Source of the DNA: Bacteroidales bacterium
GTDB lineage: Bacteria; Bacteroidota; Bacteroidia; Bacteroidales; WCHB1-69
Direction of reading: 5' to 3'
Assembly (NCBI GenBank): GCA_017615595.1
Contig: JAFZZT010000006.1
Span: 1-40,640 of the forward strand
Length of the DNA stretch: 40,640 bases
Shown here: positions 13,527 through 22,002 of the stretch, in pieces
Numbering within the stretch: position 1 is the stretch's first letter
How the letters are laid out: the number at the start of each line of letters is the position of its first letter
Position numbers and translations under genes: made by a program
The notes under the pieces: model-generated
Databases searched by the model: none
Told to the model about the DNA's origin: nothing
What the model saw: the letters and a program-made list of their open reading frames with translations, nothing else

Positions 13527-14132
13527 ATGTTCTTGAATGAAAACCTGTTCATTGATTTTTTAAGTCAAAGGGATATTCTCTGGACAGGCATCAATTTCTC
13601 CAAGGCCAAGCTCACCAAACAGGGCTTTGACTTTCCGCAGGATGTGTTGCAATACTATTTCAACGGATGGAATTCCTCCATCATCAACAACCAGAAGAAG
13701 TTCGACATCCGACTGAGTTTTCAGAAGCCCATCATGCACTACGACCTGGCGATGGTCACCAAGATGAACAAGAGCACCAAGGCATCGCATTTGCTCACCA
13801 ACGTCATTGCGCATCAGGACATTCTCAACGAAACGCAAGTCTGTTCCTACGTCACCGAAAACTGCACCATCGAGTCCGAGACGCCCTACGCGTTGACCTT
13901 CCTAGTCGAGTATCTCGACTCTATCGCCAAGAGGGCATCCATCTGGGTCGTCCTCTACAAGACCAGCACTGGCGAGGTGGCTTTGGCCGAGGACTTCCTG
14001 CTCAAGCCCAGCGGATTCGGCACCAACAACTACTGGGGACGGACATTCTACAATCTTCTTTTCGACATTAAAACATCCGCCTTTATCCGATGGAAAAACC
14101 TGGTCCAGGGGCAAATCGGAAACGGGCAATAA
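13527..14132 (+). CDS. Conserved-looking protein of unknown function
   Basis: A 201-residue soluble protein with no signal peptide, membrane segment or recognisable catalytic motif. It opens MFLNENLFIDFLSQRDILW, has a Lys- and Asn-rich middle (VTKMNKSTKASHLLTNVIAHQDIL) and ends with an aromatic-rich segment (NNYWGRTFYNLLF). The composition looks like a folded alpha/beta protein. An in-frame ATG at 13494 lies inside the promoter box, so ATG 13527 is taken. It is 12 bases upstream of the phosphomannomutase-type gene and likely co-transcribed, which hints at a link to sugar phosphate or surface glycan metabolism, but nothing in the sequence proves it. Confidence 0.75.
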   Translation: MFLNENLFIDFLSQRDILWTGINFSKAKLTKQGFDFPQDVLQYYFNGWNSSIINNQKKFDIRLSFQKPIMHYDLAMVTKMNKSTKASHLLTNVIAHQDILNETQVCSYVTENCTIESETPYALTFLVEYLDSIAKRASIWVVLYKTSTGEVALAEDFLLKPSGFGTNNYWGRTFYNLLFDIKTSAFIRWKNLVQGQIGNGQ

Positions 14133-14144
14133 AAACACATTGTT

Positions 14145-15494
14145 ATGGGAGCATTCAAAGCATACGATTTCAGAGGAATCTTTGAGAAAGATTTTGACTT
14201 GGAAACTGTTTACAAGTTCGGCTACTTCCTGCCATCCCTGTTGCACGCTGACAAAGTACTGGTAGGTTATGACATGCGGACCTCCACACCAGCCATTTTT
14301 GAAGCCTTGTCAAGAGGCATCATCGATGCAGGTGCGGATGTGTATTCCATGGGGCTGACTACCACGCCCATGGTCTATTATTTCACGGCTCGACATCATT
14401 TTGACGCCTCCGTGATGATCACGGCCTCCCATAATCCCAAAGAATACAATGGGCTGAAGGTATCCCGGACAAACGCCTTGCCCGTGGGTTTCGACACCGG
14501 TCTCGGCGAACTCGAAAGACGCATCCGCGAAGAAAAGGTGATCGTCTCCGAGCGAAAAGGCAAAGTGGTGGATTACGACGTGAGGGCCGAATACCTGGAG
14601 TTCCTCTCCCAATACCACCACGACCTCCAGAACCTCCGCATGGTCATCGACTGCAGCAACGGCATGGCCTCCATCTTGGTCAAAGAGATCTTTGGCGAGG
14701 AGCCTCTCTATCTTTTCGACACGCTGGACGGCACCTTCCCCAACCACGAGGCCAACCCGCTGGAGCCGGAGAACATCGTGGCTCTGCAGGAAAAGGTGCG
14801 AGAGACAAAGGCTGACATCGGCGTGGTCTTCGACGGTGACGCCGACCGGGTCATGTTCGTGGACGAGAAGGGCGACTTCATCCCGCCCGACCTGATCATC
14901 GCCGTGCTAGGGCACTATTTCCTGGAAGAGAAACACTACACGGGCAAGGTCATCCAAGACATCCGGACCTCCAAATCCGTGAGCGAATACCTGGAGAAGA
15001 TGGGTGGCGAGATGGAGATCTGGCGCGTGGGACGGGCTTACGCCGCCATGAAACTGCGCGAGATCGACGGCTCCTTCGGCGGTGAGTACGCCGGCCACTA
15101 CTACTTCCGCGACTTCTTCTACTCCGACTCCGCCATGATTGCCTCCCAGGTGGCGCTCTACATCTTCAGCAAGATGAAAAAAGAGGGTGTCTCCGTTTCA
15201 CAACTCATCGGCAAGATACGCCAATACGCCAACTCCGGCGAGATCAACTTCACCATCGAGGAGAAAAAAGAGGCCATGGAAGCGGTCAAAGAGTATTGCT
15301 GCGCCCAGGAAGAACCTGTCAAAATCATGGACTTTGACGGCTACCGCGTGGAGTTTGCCGACTGGTGGTTCAACATCCGCCCCTCCAACACAGAACCCTA
15401 CCTGCGCCTGCTGATGGAGGCACGCACCCAAGCGCTCCTGGATGAAAAATTGTTGATGATCAAGAAAGTGCTGGAGAGATTTATGGTAGGATAA
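14145..15494 (+). CDS. manB: Phosphomannomutase/phosphoglucomutase
   Basis: A 449-residue alpha-D-phosphohexomutase that interconverts hexose-6-phosphate and hexose-1-phosphate, feeding nucleotide-sugar synthesis. All four active-site elements are seen: the phosphoserine loop TASHNP with S95, the Mg2+ loop DGDADR (230-235), the sugar-binding loop GEYAGHYYF, and the C-terminal phosphate-binding RPSNTEPYLRLLMEA. Length and motif order fit the PMM/PGM subgroup (ManB/AlgC-like). Whether mannose or glucose is preferred cannot be read by eye, so the symbol is tentative. It converges on the rluD-type gene with no spacer, as stop codons abut at 15494/15495. Confidence 0.93.
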   Translation: MGAFKAYDFRGIFEKDFDLETVYKFGYFLPSLLHADKVLVGYDMRTSTPAIFEALSRGIIDAGADVYSMGLTTTPMVYYFTARHHFDASVMITASHNPKEYNGLKVSRTNALPVGFDTGLGELERRIREEKVIVSERKGKVVDYDVRAEYLEFLSQYHHDLQNLRMVIDCSNGMASILVKEIFGEEPLYLFDTLDGTFPNHEANPLEPENIVALQEKVRETKADIGVVFDGDADRVMFVDEKGDFIPPDLIIAVLGHYFLEEKHYTGKVIQDIRTSKSVSEYLEKMGGEMEIWRVGRAYAAMKLREIDGSFGGEYAGHYYFRDFFYSDSAMIASQVALYIFSKMKKEGVSVSQLIGKIRQYANSGEINFTIEEKKEAMEAVKEYCCAQEEPVKIMDFDGYRVEFADWWFNIRPSNTEPYLRLLMEARTQALLDEKLLMIKKVLERFMVG

Positions 15495-16547
15495 TCACTC
15501 CTCTTCCAACGGCCTGGTCCCCACATAGCCACGCCACTTGTCCACAACCGACTGGAAGTCTTCCGGCAGTTCCGACTCAAAGCGGATGAAGTTGCCGGTG
15601 GTCGGGTGCGCAAAGCCAATGGACTTGGCGTGCAGCGCCTGTCGCGGCATGAGTGCAAAACAGTTGCGGATAAACTGCTGATATTTGGTGAAGGTGGTAC
15701 CTTTCAAGATGCGGTCGCCACCGTATGCATCGTCGTTGAACAGCGGATGGCCGATAGACTGCATGTGGACGCGGATCTGATGCGTGCGGCCAGTCTCCAG
15801 CTGGCACTCCACCAGCGTCACATAGCCGAAGCGCTCGATCACGCGCCAGTGCGTCACCGCGTGCTTGCCCTGCTCGCTGCCCTCCGGGAAAACGGCCATC
15901 ACCATCCTGTCTTTGGGATGACGTCCCACATTGCCCACGATGGTGCCGCTGTCCTCCTCAAAGTCACCCCACGCCAACGCCCAATATTTGCGTTCCAGGT
16001 TGTGGTCGAAGAAGACCTTGGCCAAGCGCATCTGCGCCAGCTCGTTCTTGGCCACGGCGATGAGTCCGGAGGTATTCTTGTCGATACGGTGCACCAGCAA
16101 AGGCTTCACGGGCGAGCCATCTGGCAGCCGCTGGTCGCGCAGATAATAGTAGAGCGCGTTCACCATCGTGCCTGTGTAGTTACCATAGGCAGGATGCACC
16201 ACCATGCCCGCCTCCTTGTTGATGATTAGCAGGTCGTCATCCTCATATTCAATGTTCAACGGGATGTCCTCGGGCAGGATCTCGGTGTCGCGCGGCGGGT
16301 TGGGCATCAGCACCGTGATGACATCGTTAGGGTGTACCTTATAGTTCTGCTTTTCGGGTTTCCCGTTGACCAGGATACAACCCGCCTTTGCCGCCTGTTG
16401 CACCTTGTTGCGCGAGGTGTTGCGGATCAGATTAAAGAGATATTTGTCGATACGGAGCAACTCCGTCCCGGGATCGACCACGAAACGGTAATGCTCATAC
16501 AATTCGTCTTTCTGCTGCGCCTGCGAATCCAGCTCTTCTACTTGCAT
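15495..16547 (-). CDS. rluD: Ribosomal large subunit pseudouridine synthase, RluD/RluA family
   Basis: A 350-residue RNA-modifying enzyme. An N-terminal S4 RNA-binding domain (RIDKYLFNLIRNTSRNKVQQAAKAGCILVNG, about 32-62) is followed by the catalytic domain with HRIDKNTSGLIAVAK, where D156 is the nucleophile. Later come the ETGRTHQIRVHMQSIGHPLFND motif and QALHAKSIGFAHP. It converts uridines in 23S rRNA helix 69 or a related site; the RluD assignment over RluC is by overall layout only. Its start overlaps the end of the upstream secreted-protein gene by 10 bases, suggesting coupled translation. Confidence 0.92.
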   Translation of the reverse strand: MQVEELDSQAQQKDELYEHYRFVVDPGTELLRIDKYLFNLIRNTSRNKVQQAAKAGCILVNGKPEKQNYKVHPNDVITVLMPNPPRDTEILPEDIPLNIEYEDDDLLIINKEAGMVVHPAYGNYTGTMVNALYYYLRDQRLPDGSPVKPLLVHRIDKNTSGLIAVAKNELAQMRLAKVFFDHNLERKYWALAWGDFEEDSGTIVGNVGRHPKDRMVMAVFPEGSEQGKHAVTHWRVIERFGYVTLVECQLETGRTHQIRVHMQSIGHPLFNDDAYGGDRILKGTTFTKYQQFIRNCFALMPRQALHAKSIGFAHPTTGNFIRFESELPEDFQSVVDKWRGYVGTRPLEEE

Positions 16548-18991
16548 TCCTTACAGATTATTTTCTTCACATCGGCATTCTCCAGCACACAAGCCGGCAA
16601 CTTCTCGAAGAGGCCGCACAGACGAGTGACGTTTTTATCTTTCGCCAGTTGCACCGCCTTGGTGAACAGACCGCTCAGATAGGTCTCCTCGCGGTGGGCG
16701 GCAATAGACACATAGGAGAAAATGAAGTCCTCGGAGATGGTCTCATCGTCCAAGAAAGGATTCATCAGGGAGAGCGCATACTGGTAGTCATGCTGTTTCA
16801 CAAAATAGGAAGCCAGCTTGTAGGCATTCTTCCAGCTGTCCATCTTGGGGTTGCGGATCTCTTTGATCTTGGCATAAGTGGCCGTGGTGAGGGCCGCTGT
16901 CTCTGCGCTGGGCGGCAGCGTGTCCAAATAGTTGATCACCTTGAACTGGTATTCCATGTTCAACGCGTTCACACGATCCTTGGGAATCGCGGCAATAGCG
17001 TAAAGCTTGTCGATGTTGGCCTGGGTCTTGGTGATGTCGGCAGAGGAGTTGATGGTGGCCGCCTGCACGTCGCAAACCGCCGTGTTGTAAGAGAGCAGCA
17101 CATTGGCCGGGTTGAGGTTGAAGATCTTGTACATCTCTTCGGCGATAGCCGGCGTGAGCTTGGAAGAGAAATAGTACTGCATATACAGCTTGTTGTTCAA
17201 CAAGGTCTGATACTCCTTCTTCATCGGGATGTTCATCTCCTTGAGGAAGCTGGAGGTGTACTTGCCCTTCTCCACCTGATCCATCATATAGTTCTCGATG
17301 GACATGGCCAGGCCCGTATTCTTCTCTCCGAGGGCTTTGTTAAACTTCCAAGCCACAAACTTCTGCTCCTCCGCCTTTGTCTCATTCGGGAAGGTCACAT
17401 AGTATTTGATTTCATAGTAGCGGCAAGGGGCCAGGAACCCGCTGTCGAGGGTCTTGAGTGCCCAGCTGTCGCTTTTCAGCTTGCGGGCTATCACCGGCAG
17501 CTCGTCAAAGCTGAGGTCATAGTACTCCGGACTGTTGTTGATATCCTTTTTGAATTTGTCATAGCAGAAGTCGTAAGAAATCGTGATGTCCACCCCAGGA
17601 TAACGTGCCTGCATGTCCTTCTTGAGGAAATCGGCACGTTTCTGCTGTATCTTCTGATAGTTGGCGTCTTGATAATAGTTGGGGGAGTTGTGGGCGATGA
17701 TCTCGATCTTATCCACCTTGTATTCGGGGACATCCACCTCCTTCAGTTGATCGGCGAAGACGGAGGCGGTATAGTCGGTCTTCTTCAAGTCGTAGGGGAA
17801 GGTGACGCTGAAATCACCCGTCTCTTTGGATGCCACCCACTCGCCCTTGGCTTTGATGCCGGCCTGGTCCTTCACAAACATGACCTTCTCTTCATAATCG
17901 GCAGACTTGACCTCCACACGCTTGGGGATAATCGTGCGGCACACATGGTTGCCCTCTTTGAGCACCAGCACATGGATGTCAATGTCGGCATCTTCCGGAA
18001 TCTCCACAGGCAGTGCAGCCAGCTTGACGATCATCTTGCCACTCTTGAGGTTCTTGTTCTCATTCAGATCCATCATCTTCTCAAAGGTGATGGGTTTGGT
18101 GATGAAACCACGGTGGGGAAGATTGTAGTCGGTGGTGGGGTTGTCGCAACCGTAGTTGCTCTGCTGCACGAAGTCGATGACGATGGCATCGCCTTCCTTG
18201 CCGATAAGCTTCTTCAATGCCTTGTAATCATCGCACTCCAGATAGACAGCGCCATCCTTGTGCATGCTCACATACTCGGACAGGACCTCCAAGCCAGGTT
18301 CTGAAGCGCATTTTTTGCAGATCTTTTCATCATACAGTTTCAGGCCATTGGCTGTCTTGGTATAAGGCAGATCCCTCGTGCCGTAGCCGGGCCTGTTGTA
18401 GTTAAAGGCGCGGTCATTGGTGAAAACACAAGAAAAATACATGTTCTTCATCAGCAAATCCGTGTTGAAGCCAATGCCCAGATAGGTATATTGGCCATCC
18501 AACATGACGGCGGCCGTTTTGAGATTCTTCAAGAAGAACTGAACGGTAGAGAGGCAAAGATCGTAATAGGTGTACTCCTTCTCGCCCAGATAAGCCTTGG
18601 TCTTTGCCACCAGCTCCGCGCCGTTGCCAGCCAAATCATACTTGCGGAGACGATAATAGACCGTCTTGTAAGGAGCCACGTTCTCTTCCGTGCGCTCATC
18701 CTTGGAAGCCTGATAGTCCGCCTGGAACCGCGCGACTGAGTCCAACGACTCGTCATGTTTCATCTTCACAAGAAAATTGTATTCCAGACGCGCCATGTCG
18801 ATCATTTCCGTCAGACAGTCATACAGAATCTTTTCATCATAATTGTTAGGCGCAAAATTACGAACGTATTTTGCATTTTCCTTTAAAGATTCAGGATTGA
18901 ATTCAGCATAGGGATTTTCCGTCTGAGCATTCATTATAAAGCTGAATGTCAACATAATAAATCCCAAGAACAAGGTAGATTTTTTTATCAT
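16538..18991 (-). CDS. Large secreted protein of unknown function
   Basis: An 817-residue protein with a signal peptide (MIKKSTLFLGFIMLTFSFIMNAQ). A segment near residues 45-90 (LTEMIDMARLEYNFLVKMKHDESLDSVARFQADYQ) resembles the helices of CAP-superfamily domains, without the usual histidines. A middle segment (IEIIAHNSP, NYQKIQQKRADFLKKDM) recalls the N-x-x-L/Q-x-x-RA helix of OmpA-like peptidoglycan-binding domains. Both are weak resemblances. CxxC pairs occur at ICKKC and at the very C-terminus (ICKECK). The final third is helical and repeat-like, as in TPR proteins. No T9SS sorting domain is visible, so it is probably periplasmic. It ends with TAG and overlaps rluD by 10 bases. Confidence 0.75.
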   Translation of the reverse strand: MIKKSTLFLGFIMLTFSFIMNAQTENPYAEFNPESLKENAKYVRNFAPNNYDEKILYDCLTEMIDMARLEYNFLVKMKHDESLDSVARFQADYQASKDERTEENVAPYKTVYYRLRKYDLAGNGAELVAKTKAYLGEKEYTYYDLCLSTVQFFLKNLKTAAVMLDGQYTYLGIGFNTDLLMKNMYFSCVFTNDRAFNYNRPGYGTRDLPYTKTANGLKLYDEKICKKCASEPGLEVLSEYVSMHKDGAVYLECDDYKALKKLIGKEGDAIVIDFVQQSNYGCDNPTTDYNLPHRGFITKPITFEKMMDLNENKNLKSGKMIVKLAALPVEIPEDADIDIHVLVLKEGNHVCRTIIPKRVEVKSADYEEKVMFVKDQAGIKAKGEWVASKETGDFSVTFPYDLKKTDYTASVFADQLKEVDVPEYKVDKIEIIAHNSPNYYQDANYQKIQQKRADFLKKDMQARYPGVDITISYDFCYDKFKKDINNSPEYYDLSFDELPVIARKLKSDSWALKTLDSGFLAPCRYYEIKYYVTFPNETKAEEQKFVAWKFNKALGEKNTGLAMSIENYMMDQVEKGKYTSSFLKEMNIPMKKEYQTLLNNKLYMQYYFSSKLTPAIAEEMYKIFNLNPANVLLSYNTAVCDVQAATINSSADITKTQANIDKLYAIAAIPKDRVNALNMEYQFKVINYLDTLPPSAETAALTTATYAKIKEIRNPKMDSWKNAYKLASYFVKQHDYQYALSLMNPFLDDETISEDFIFSYVSIAAHREETYLSGLFTKAVQLAKDKNVTRLCGLFEKLPACVLENADVKKIICKECK

Positions 18992-19308
18992 GACTAGTAA
19001 TTTTATATTTACGCTTTTAGGAAAGCAATAATAATAAAAATAATGTATAGTCCGCCAAGAAAAATACAGGAAAGATTTACCGGAAAGGATATCCGCGGGG
19101 AAAAAACGGCAGGAGAGCCACCGTTTGCGGACTCAAGGCGGGCTTTTCACCCAAATATGTTCATAAGTAAGCGGTTCTCTCGGACAAAACAAAGGCCCGA
19201 CAGCCCGGCACATGTCCGTGCGAGCCATTTTTAACAAGCTGGTTTTAAGACTGTTAAAAATACTATTGAAAAAAAATAGGGACATCCAAGAAAAAAGGAG
19301 CTGGAGAT
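18992..19308. other. Intergenic region between the divergent secreted-protein gene and rpmH
   Basis: There are about 380 bases between start codons. It is AT-rich at both ends with a more G+C-rich middle (19090-19230). I see no convincing gene; a plus-strand reading frame at 19043-19234 has no homology I recognise. A small inverted pair GCAC/GTGC occurs near 19209-19222. No TAnnTTTG box was found on the minus strand for the 18991 gene. Confidence 0.4.
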
Positions 19309-19338
19309 TTGGTAGAAACAAAAAAAATTGTATTTTTG
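19309..19338 (+). promoter_or_regulatory. Promoter of rpmH
   Basis: TTG at 19309-19311 and TATTTTTG at 19331-19338 are spaced by 19 bases, a clear Bacteroidota-type promoter 32 bases before the rpmH start. Confidence 0.78.
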
Positions 19339-19370
19339 CCGTCCTTAAAAAAGACAAAAATTCTAAAGCA

Positions 19371-19529
19371 ATGAAAAGAACATATCAACCTTCAAACACG
19401 AGACGGAGACATAAACACGGTTTCAGAGAGAGAATGTCAACCGCGAATGGTCGCCGCGTTTTAGCCGCTCGCAGAGCAAAAGGCAGAAAGAAATTGACTG
19501 TGTCTGACGAAAGCCTTGGCAGAAAATAG
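19371..19529 (+). CDS. rpmH: 50S ribosomal protein L34
   Basis: A 52-residue, strongly basic ribosomal protein opening [19 protein letters not shown] and continuing [26 protein letters not shown], the L34 signature. An in-frame ORF extends further upstream, but it crosses the promoter box; ATG 19371 gives the conserved start. Here it is followed by a terminator and a SurA-like gene; rnpA, dnaA or yidC, its partners in many bacteria, are not adjacent. Confidence 0.97.
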   Translation: MKRTYQPSNTRRRHKHGFRERMSTANGRRVLAARRAKGRKKLTVSDESLGRK

Positions 19530-19562
19530 TTCTGCAGCTTGCGGGTCATGACTGAATGAATT

Positions 19563-19590
19563 AAAAGAAGGCATTTGTCTTCTTTTTTTT
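19563..19590 (+). terminator. Terminator after rpmH
   Basis: AAAAGAAG (19563-19570) pairs with CTTCTTTT (19579-19586) around an 8-base loop, with T residues continuing to 19590. A -7-like box TATTTTCG for the next gene follows at 19592-19599. Confidence 0.75.
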
Positions 19591-19651
19591 GTATTTTCGC
19601 ACTTTGATTTTTGACAGGGAAAGACCTTGTTCAAAAGAGCGAATGACAAAT

Positions 19652-21004
19652 ATGAAAAAACTTATTATCAGTATATTATGCATCATCTGCACCTCTTTGT
19701 CTCTTTGGGCACAGGGCGGAGGCACGCCCATTGACGGCATCGTGGCCGTGATTGGCAAGGAGGTCATCCTCCAATCCGACCTGGAGAAGCACTTCATCGA
19801 CTACAAGACCCAATTCCGCAACATCGACAATCCCGAGGAGGTCTATTGCCAGATCTTGGAGAATCTGATGTTCAACAAGTTGTTGGTACACCAAGCGGAG
19901 CTGGACAGCATTGAGGTGACAGACGAAGAGGTGGAATACCGTCTCAACTCCAAGATCTCCTATTTCCTGCAACAGGTAGGCGGAGATGTCAAGTACATCG
20001 AGAACTACTTCAAGAAGCCGATGTCCGAGATCAAGAAGGAGATGCGGGAGCTGATGAAGGAACAGGCGCTGATTGAGCAGGTGCAATACAAAATCACCGG
20101 CGACATTACGGTGACGCCTTCCGAGGTGAAGCGATTCGCCAGCGAGATCAACCCTGACAGCATGCCGACCGTGCCCACCTCTTACATCTTCGGCGAGATC
20201 GTGAAGATACCGCCCGTGAGCGAAGAGGAGATCAACTCCGTCAAGGAGCAGCTCAACGGGTATCGCGAGCGCATTCTCCGCGGGGAGAAGATCTCCCTGC
20301 TGGCACGGCTCTACTCTGACGACCCCGGCAGCGCAGCCCATGGCGGCGACCTTGGCTTTGTGGAGCGCGGCACCACCTACCCCGAGTTTGAAGCGGCTGC
20401 CTTCAACCTGAAATCCGGGGAGGTGTCGCAAGTCATCAAGACACAAGCCGGCTACCATATCATCCAGATGATCGAGCGGCGCGGCGAGTCCGTGCATGTG
20501 GCGCACATCCTCATCCAGCCCAAACCCTCCACGGACGAACAGGTGAAAGCCATCACCTACCTCGACAGCGTCCGACAGATCATCCTCAATGAAAAACTCA
20601 CCATCGAAGAGGCCGCCAAACGCTTCTCCGAAGGACCCACCAAGGACAACGGCGGACTCGCCATCAACCCCTACACCAACTCCAACAGCTTCGACAAGCA
20701 GACCCTTGACGAGGCCACCTACGTCACCATCAACAAGCTGATCCCGGGCGAATACTCCGAATGCGTGCCTTTTGTCAACGACGACGGTGTGATGGCCTAT
20801 CGTCTCATCTATCTCCAAGAGAAGATCAGCGAACATAAGGCCAACATCGTGGAGGACTATGACATGATCAAAAACGCCGCCCTGGAAGACAAAAAATACG
20901 AAGCGCTGGAGCAGTGGCTCATTGACAAAGTGAAAGTGACCAACATTAAGTTGAACACACAATATAAAGACTGTGATTTCGTTACTAAATGGCAGATTCC
21001 CTAA
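19652..21004 (+). CDS. SurA-like periplasmic peptidylprolyl isomerase
   Basis: A 450-residue periplasmic chaperone/isomerase. The signal peptide is MKKLIISILCIICTSLSLWAQ. It is followed by a SurA-type N-terminal domain (GIVAVIGKEVILQSDLEKHF ... ILENLMFNKLLVHQAEL) and two parvulin domains. The first has RLYSDDPGSAAHGGDLGFVERG and AGYHIIQMIERRG; the second has VAHILIQPKPS, AAKRFSEGPTKDNGGL and GVMAYRLIYLQEK. It would assist folding of outer-membrane proteins in the periplasm. Upstream in-frame starts overlap the probable promoter; ATG 19652 begins directly at the signal peptide, with ATG 19643 as an alternative. moxR follows after 12 bases. Confidence 0.9.
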   Translation: MKKLIISILCIICTSLSLWAQGGGTPIDGIVAVIGKEVILQSDLEKHFIDYKTQFRNIDNPEEVYCQILENLMFNKLLVHQAELDSIEVTDEEVEYRLNSKISYFLQQVGGDVKYIENYFKKPMSEIKKEMRELMKEQALIEQVQYKITGDITVTPSEVKRFASEINPDSMPTVPTSYIFGEIVKIPPVSEEEINSVKEQLNGYRERILRGEKISLLARLYSDDPGSAAHGGDLGFVERGTTYPEFEAAAFNLKSGEVSQVIKTQAGYHIIQMIERRGESVHVAHILIQPKPSTDEQVKAITYLDSVRQIILNEKLTIEEAAKRFSEGPTKDNGGLAINPYTNSNSFDKQTLDEATYVTINKLIPGEYSECVPFVNDDGVMAYRLIYLQEKISEHKANIVEDYDMIKNAALEDKKYEALEQWLIDKVKVTNIKLNTQYKDCDFVTKWQIP

Positions 21005-21016
21005 ATTTGTGAGCAG

Positions 21017-21997
21017 ATGAATCAAGATTTTAAAAATGACGTGGAAGCCATCGAGGCTTTCGTAGAAAAGTATAAGGAATTAAAATCGGAGATCGGAAAG
21101 GTCATTGTCGGACAAGACGAAGTGGTGAAGAACATCCTGATGGCCATGTTCAGCCGCAGCCACGCCCTGCTGATCGGTGTGCCCGGTCTGGCCAAGACCT
21201 TGATGATCACCACCATCGCCAAGGCGGTGGATATGAGCTACAACCGTATCCAGTTCACCCCCGACTTGATGCCTTCCGACATCATGGGTGCGGAGATCCT
21301 GGACGACAACCGCAACTTCAAGTTCGTGAAAGGCCCTGTGTTCGCCAACATCGTCCTGGCCGATGAGATCAACCGTACGCCGCCCAAGACGCAATCCGCC
21401 TTGTTGGAGGCCATGCAGGAGCGCTCCATCAGTATGAACGGCACCACCTATCCCCTCCCCGACCCCTTCTTCGTGCTCGCCACCCAAAACCCCATTGAGC
21501 AGGAGGGTACCTATCCGCTGCCGGAGGCCCAGCAAGACCGTTTCATGTTCAACATCCTGCTGGACTACCCCTCCGTGGAAGAGGAGGTGGAGATTGTCAA
21601 GCGCACCATCCATGGCGACATGATGGTACCCGAGCGTGTGCTCACCGTGGAGGACATCATCTTCTACCAAAAACTGTTGCAGCGAGTGCCCATCCCCGAG
21701 AACGTCTATCGCTACGCCGTCAACCTCTCCACGCTGACGCGTCCCGGAACGCCTGGCGCGCACCCGTGGGCCAACGACTACCTCGCTTGGGGCGCAGGTC
21801 CCCGTGCCTCCCAGTTCCTCATCATCGGAGCACGCACACACGCCATCCTCAACGGCAAATTGTCTCCCGACATTGAAGACATCCGCGCCGTATCCCACAA
21901 CATCCTGCGTCACAGAATCATCCGCAACTACAAAGCGGAAGCAGAAGGTCTTACCGTGGAGAACATCATCGACAAGCTGCTCACCGCCGCCAACTAA
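21017..21997 (+). CDS. MoxR-family AAA+ ATPase
   Basis: A 326-residue cytoplasmic ATPase. Walker A is G54-VPGLAKT-61, Walker B is IVLADEINR with D116/E117, and sensor 1 is ATQNP in FVLATQNPIEQEGTYPLPEAQQDRF. The C-terminal lid carries RPGTPG and GASPRAS-like segments typical of MoxR proteins. MoxR ATPases act as chaperones, usually with DUF58 and von Willebrand A proteins encoded next door. Those partners are missing here; instead it sits 12 bases after a SurA-like gene and 5 bases before a sensor kinase. Assignment to the family is secure; its target is unknown. Confidence 0.95.
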   Translation: MNQDFKNDVEAIEAFVEKYKELKSEIGKVIVGQDEVVKNILMAMFSRSHALLIGVPGLAKTLMITTIAKAVDMSYNRIQFTPDLMPSDIMGAEILDDNRNFKFVKGPVFANIVLADEINRTPPKTQSALLEAMQERSISMNGTTYPLPDPFFVLATQNPIEQEGTYPLPEAQQDRFMFNILLDYPSVEEEVEIVKRTIHGDMMVPERVLTVEDIIFYQKLLQRVPIPENVYRYAVNLSTLTRPGTPGAHPWANDYLAWGAGPRASQFLIIGARTHAILNGKLSPDIEDIRAVSHNILRHRIIRNYKAEAEGLTVENIIDKLLTAAN

Positions 21998-22002
21998 GCC
22001 TC

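Noticed and set aside
19212..19370. N-terminal extension of rpmH
   Set aside because: The in-frame extension runs across the rpmH promoter box at 19309-19338, and L34 proteins begin with MKRTYQPS.
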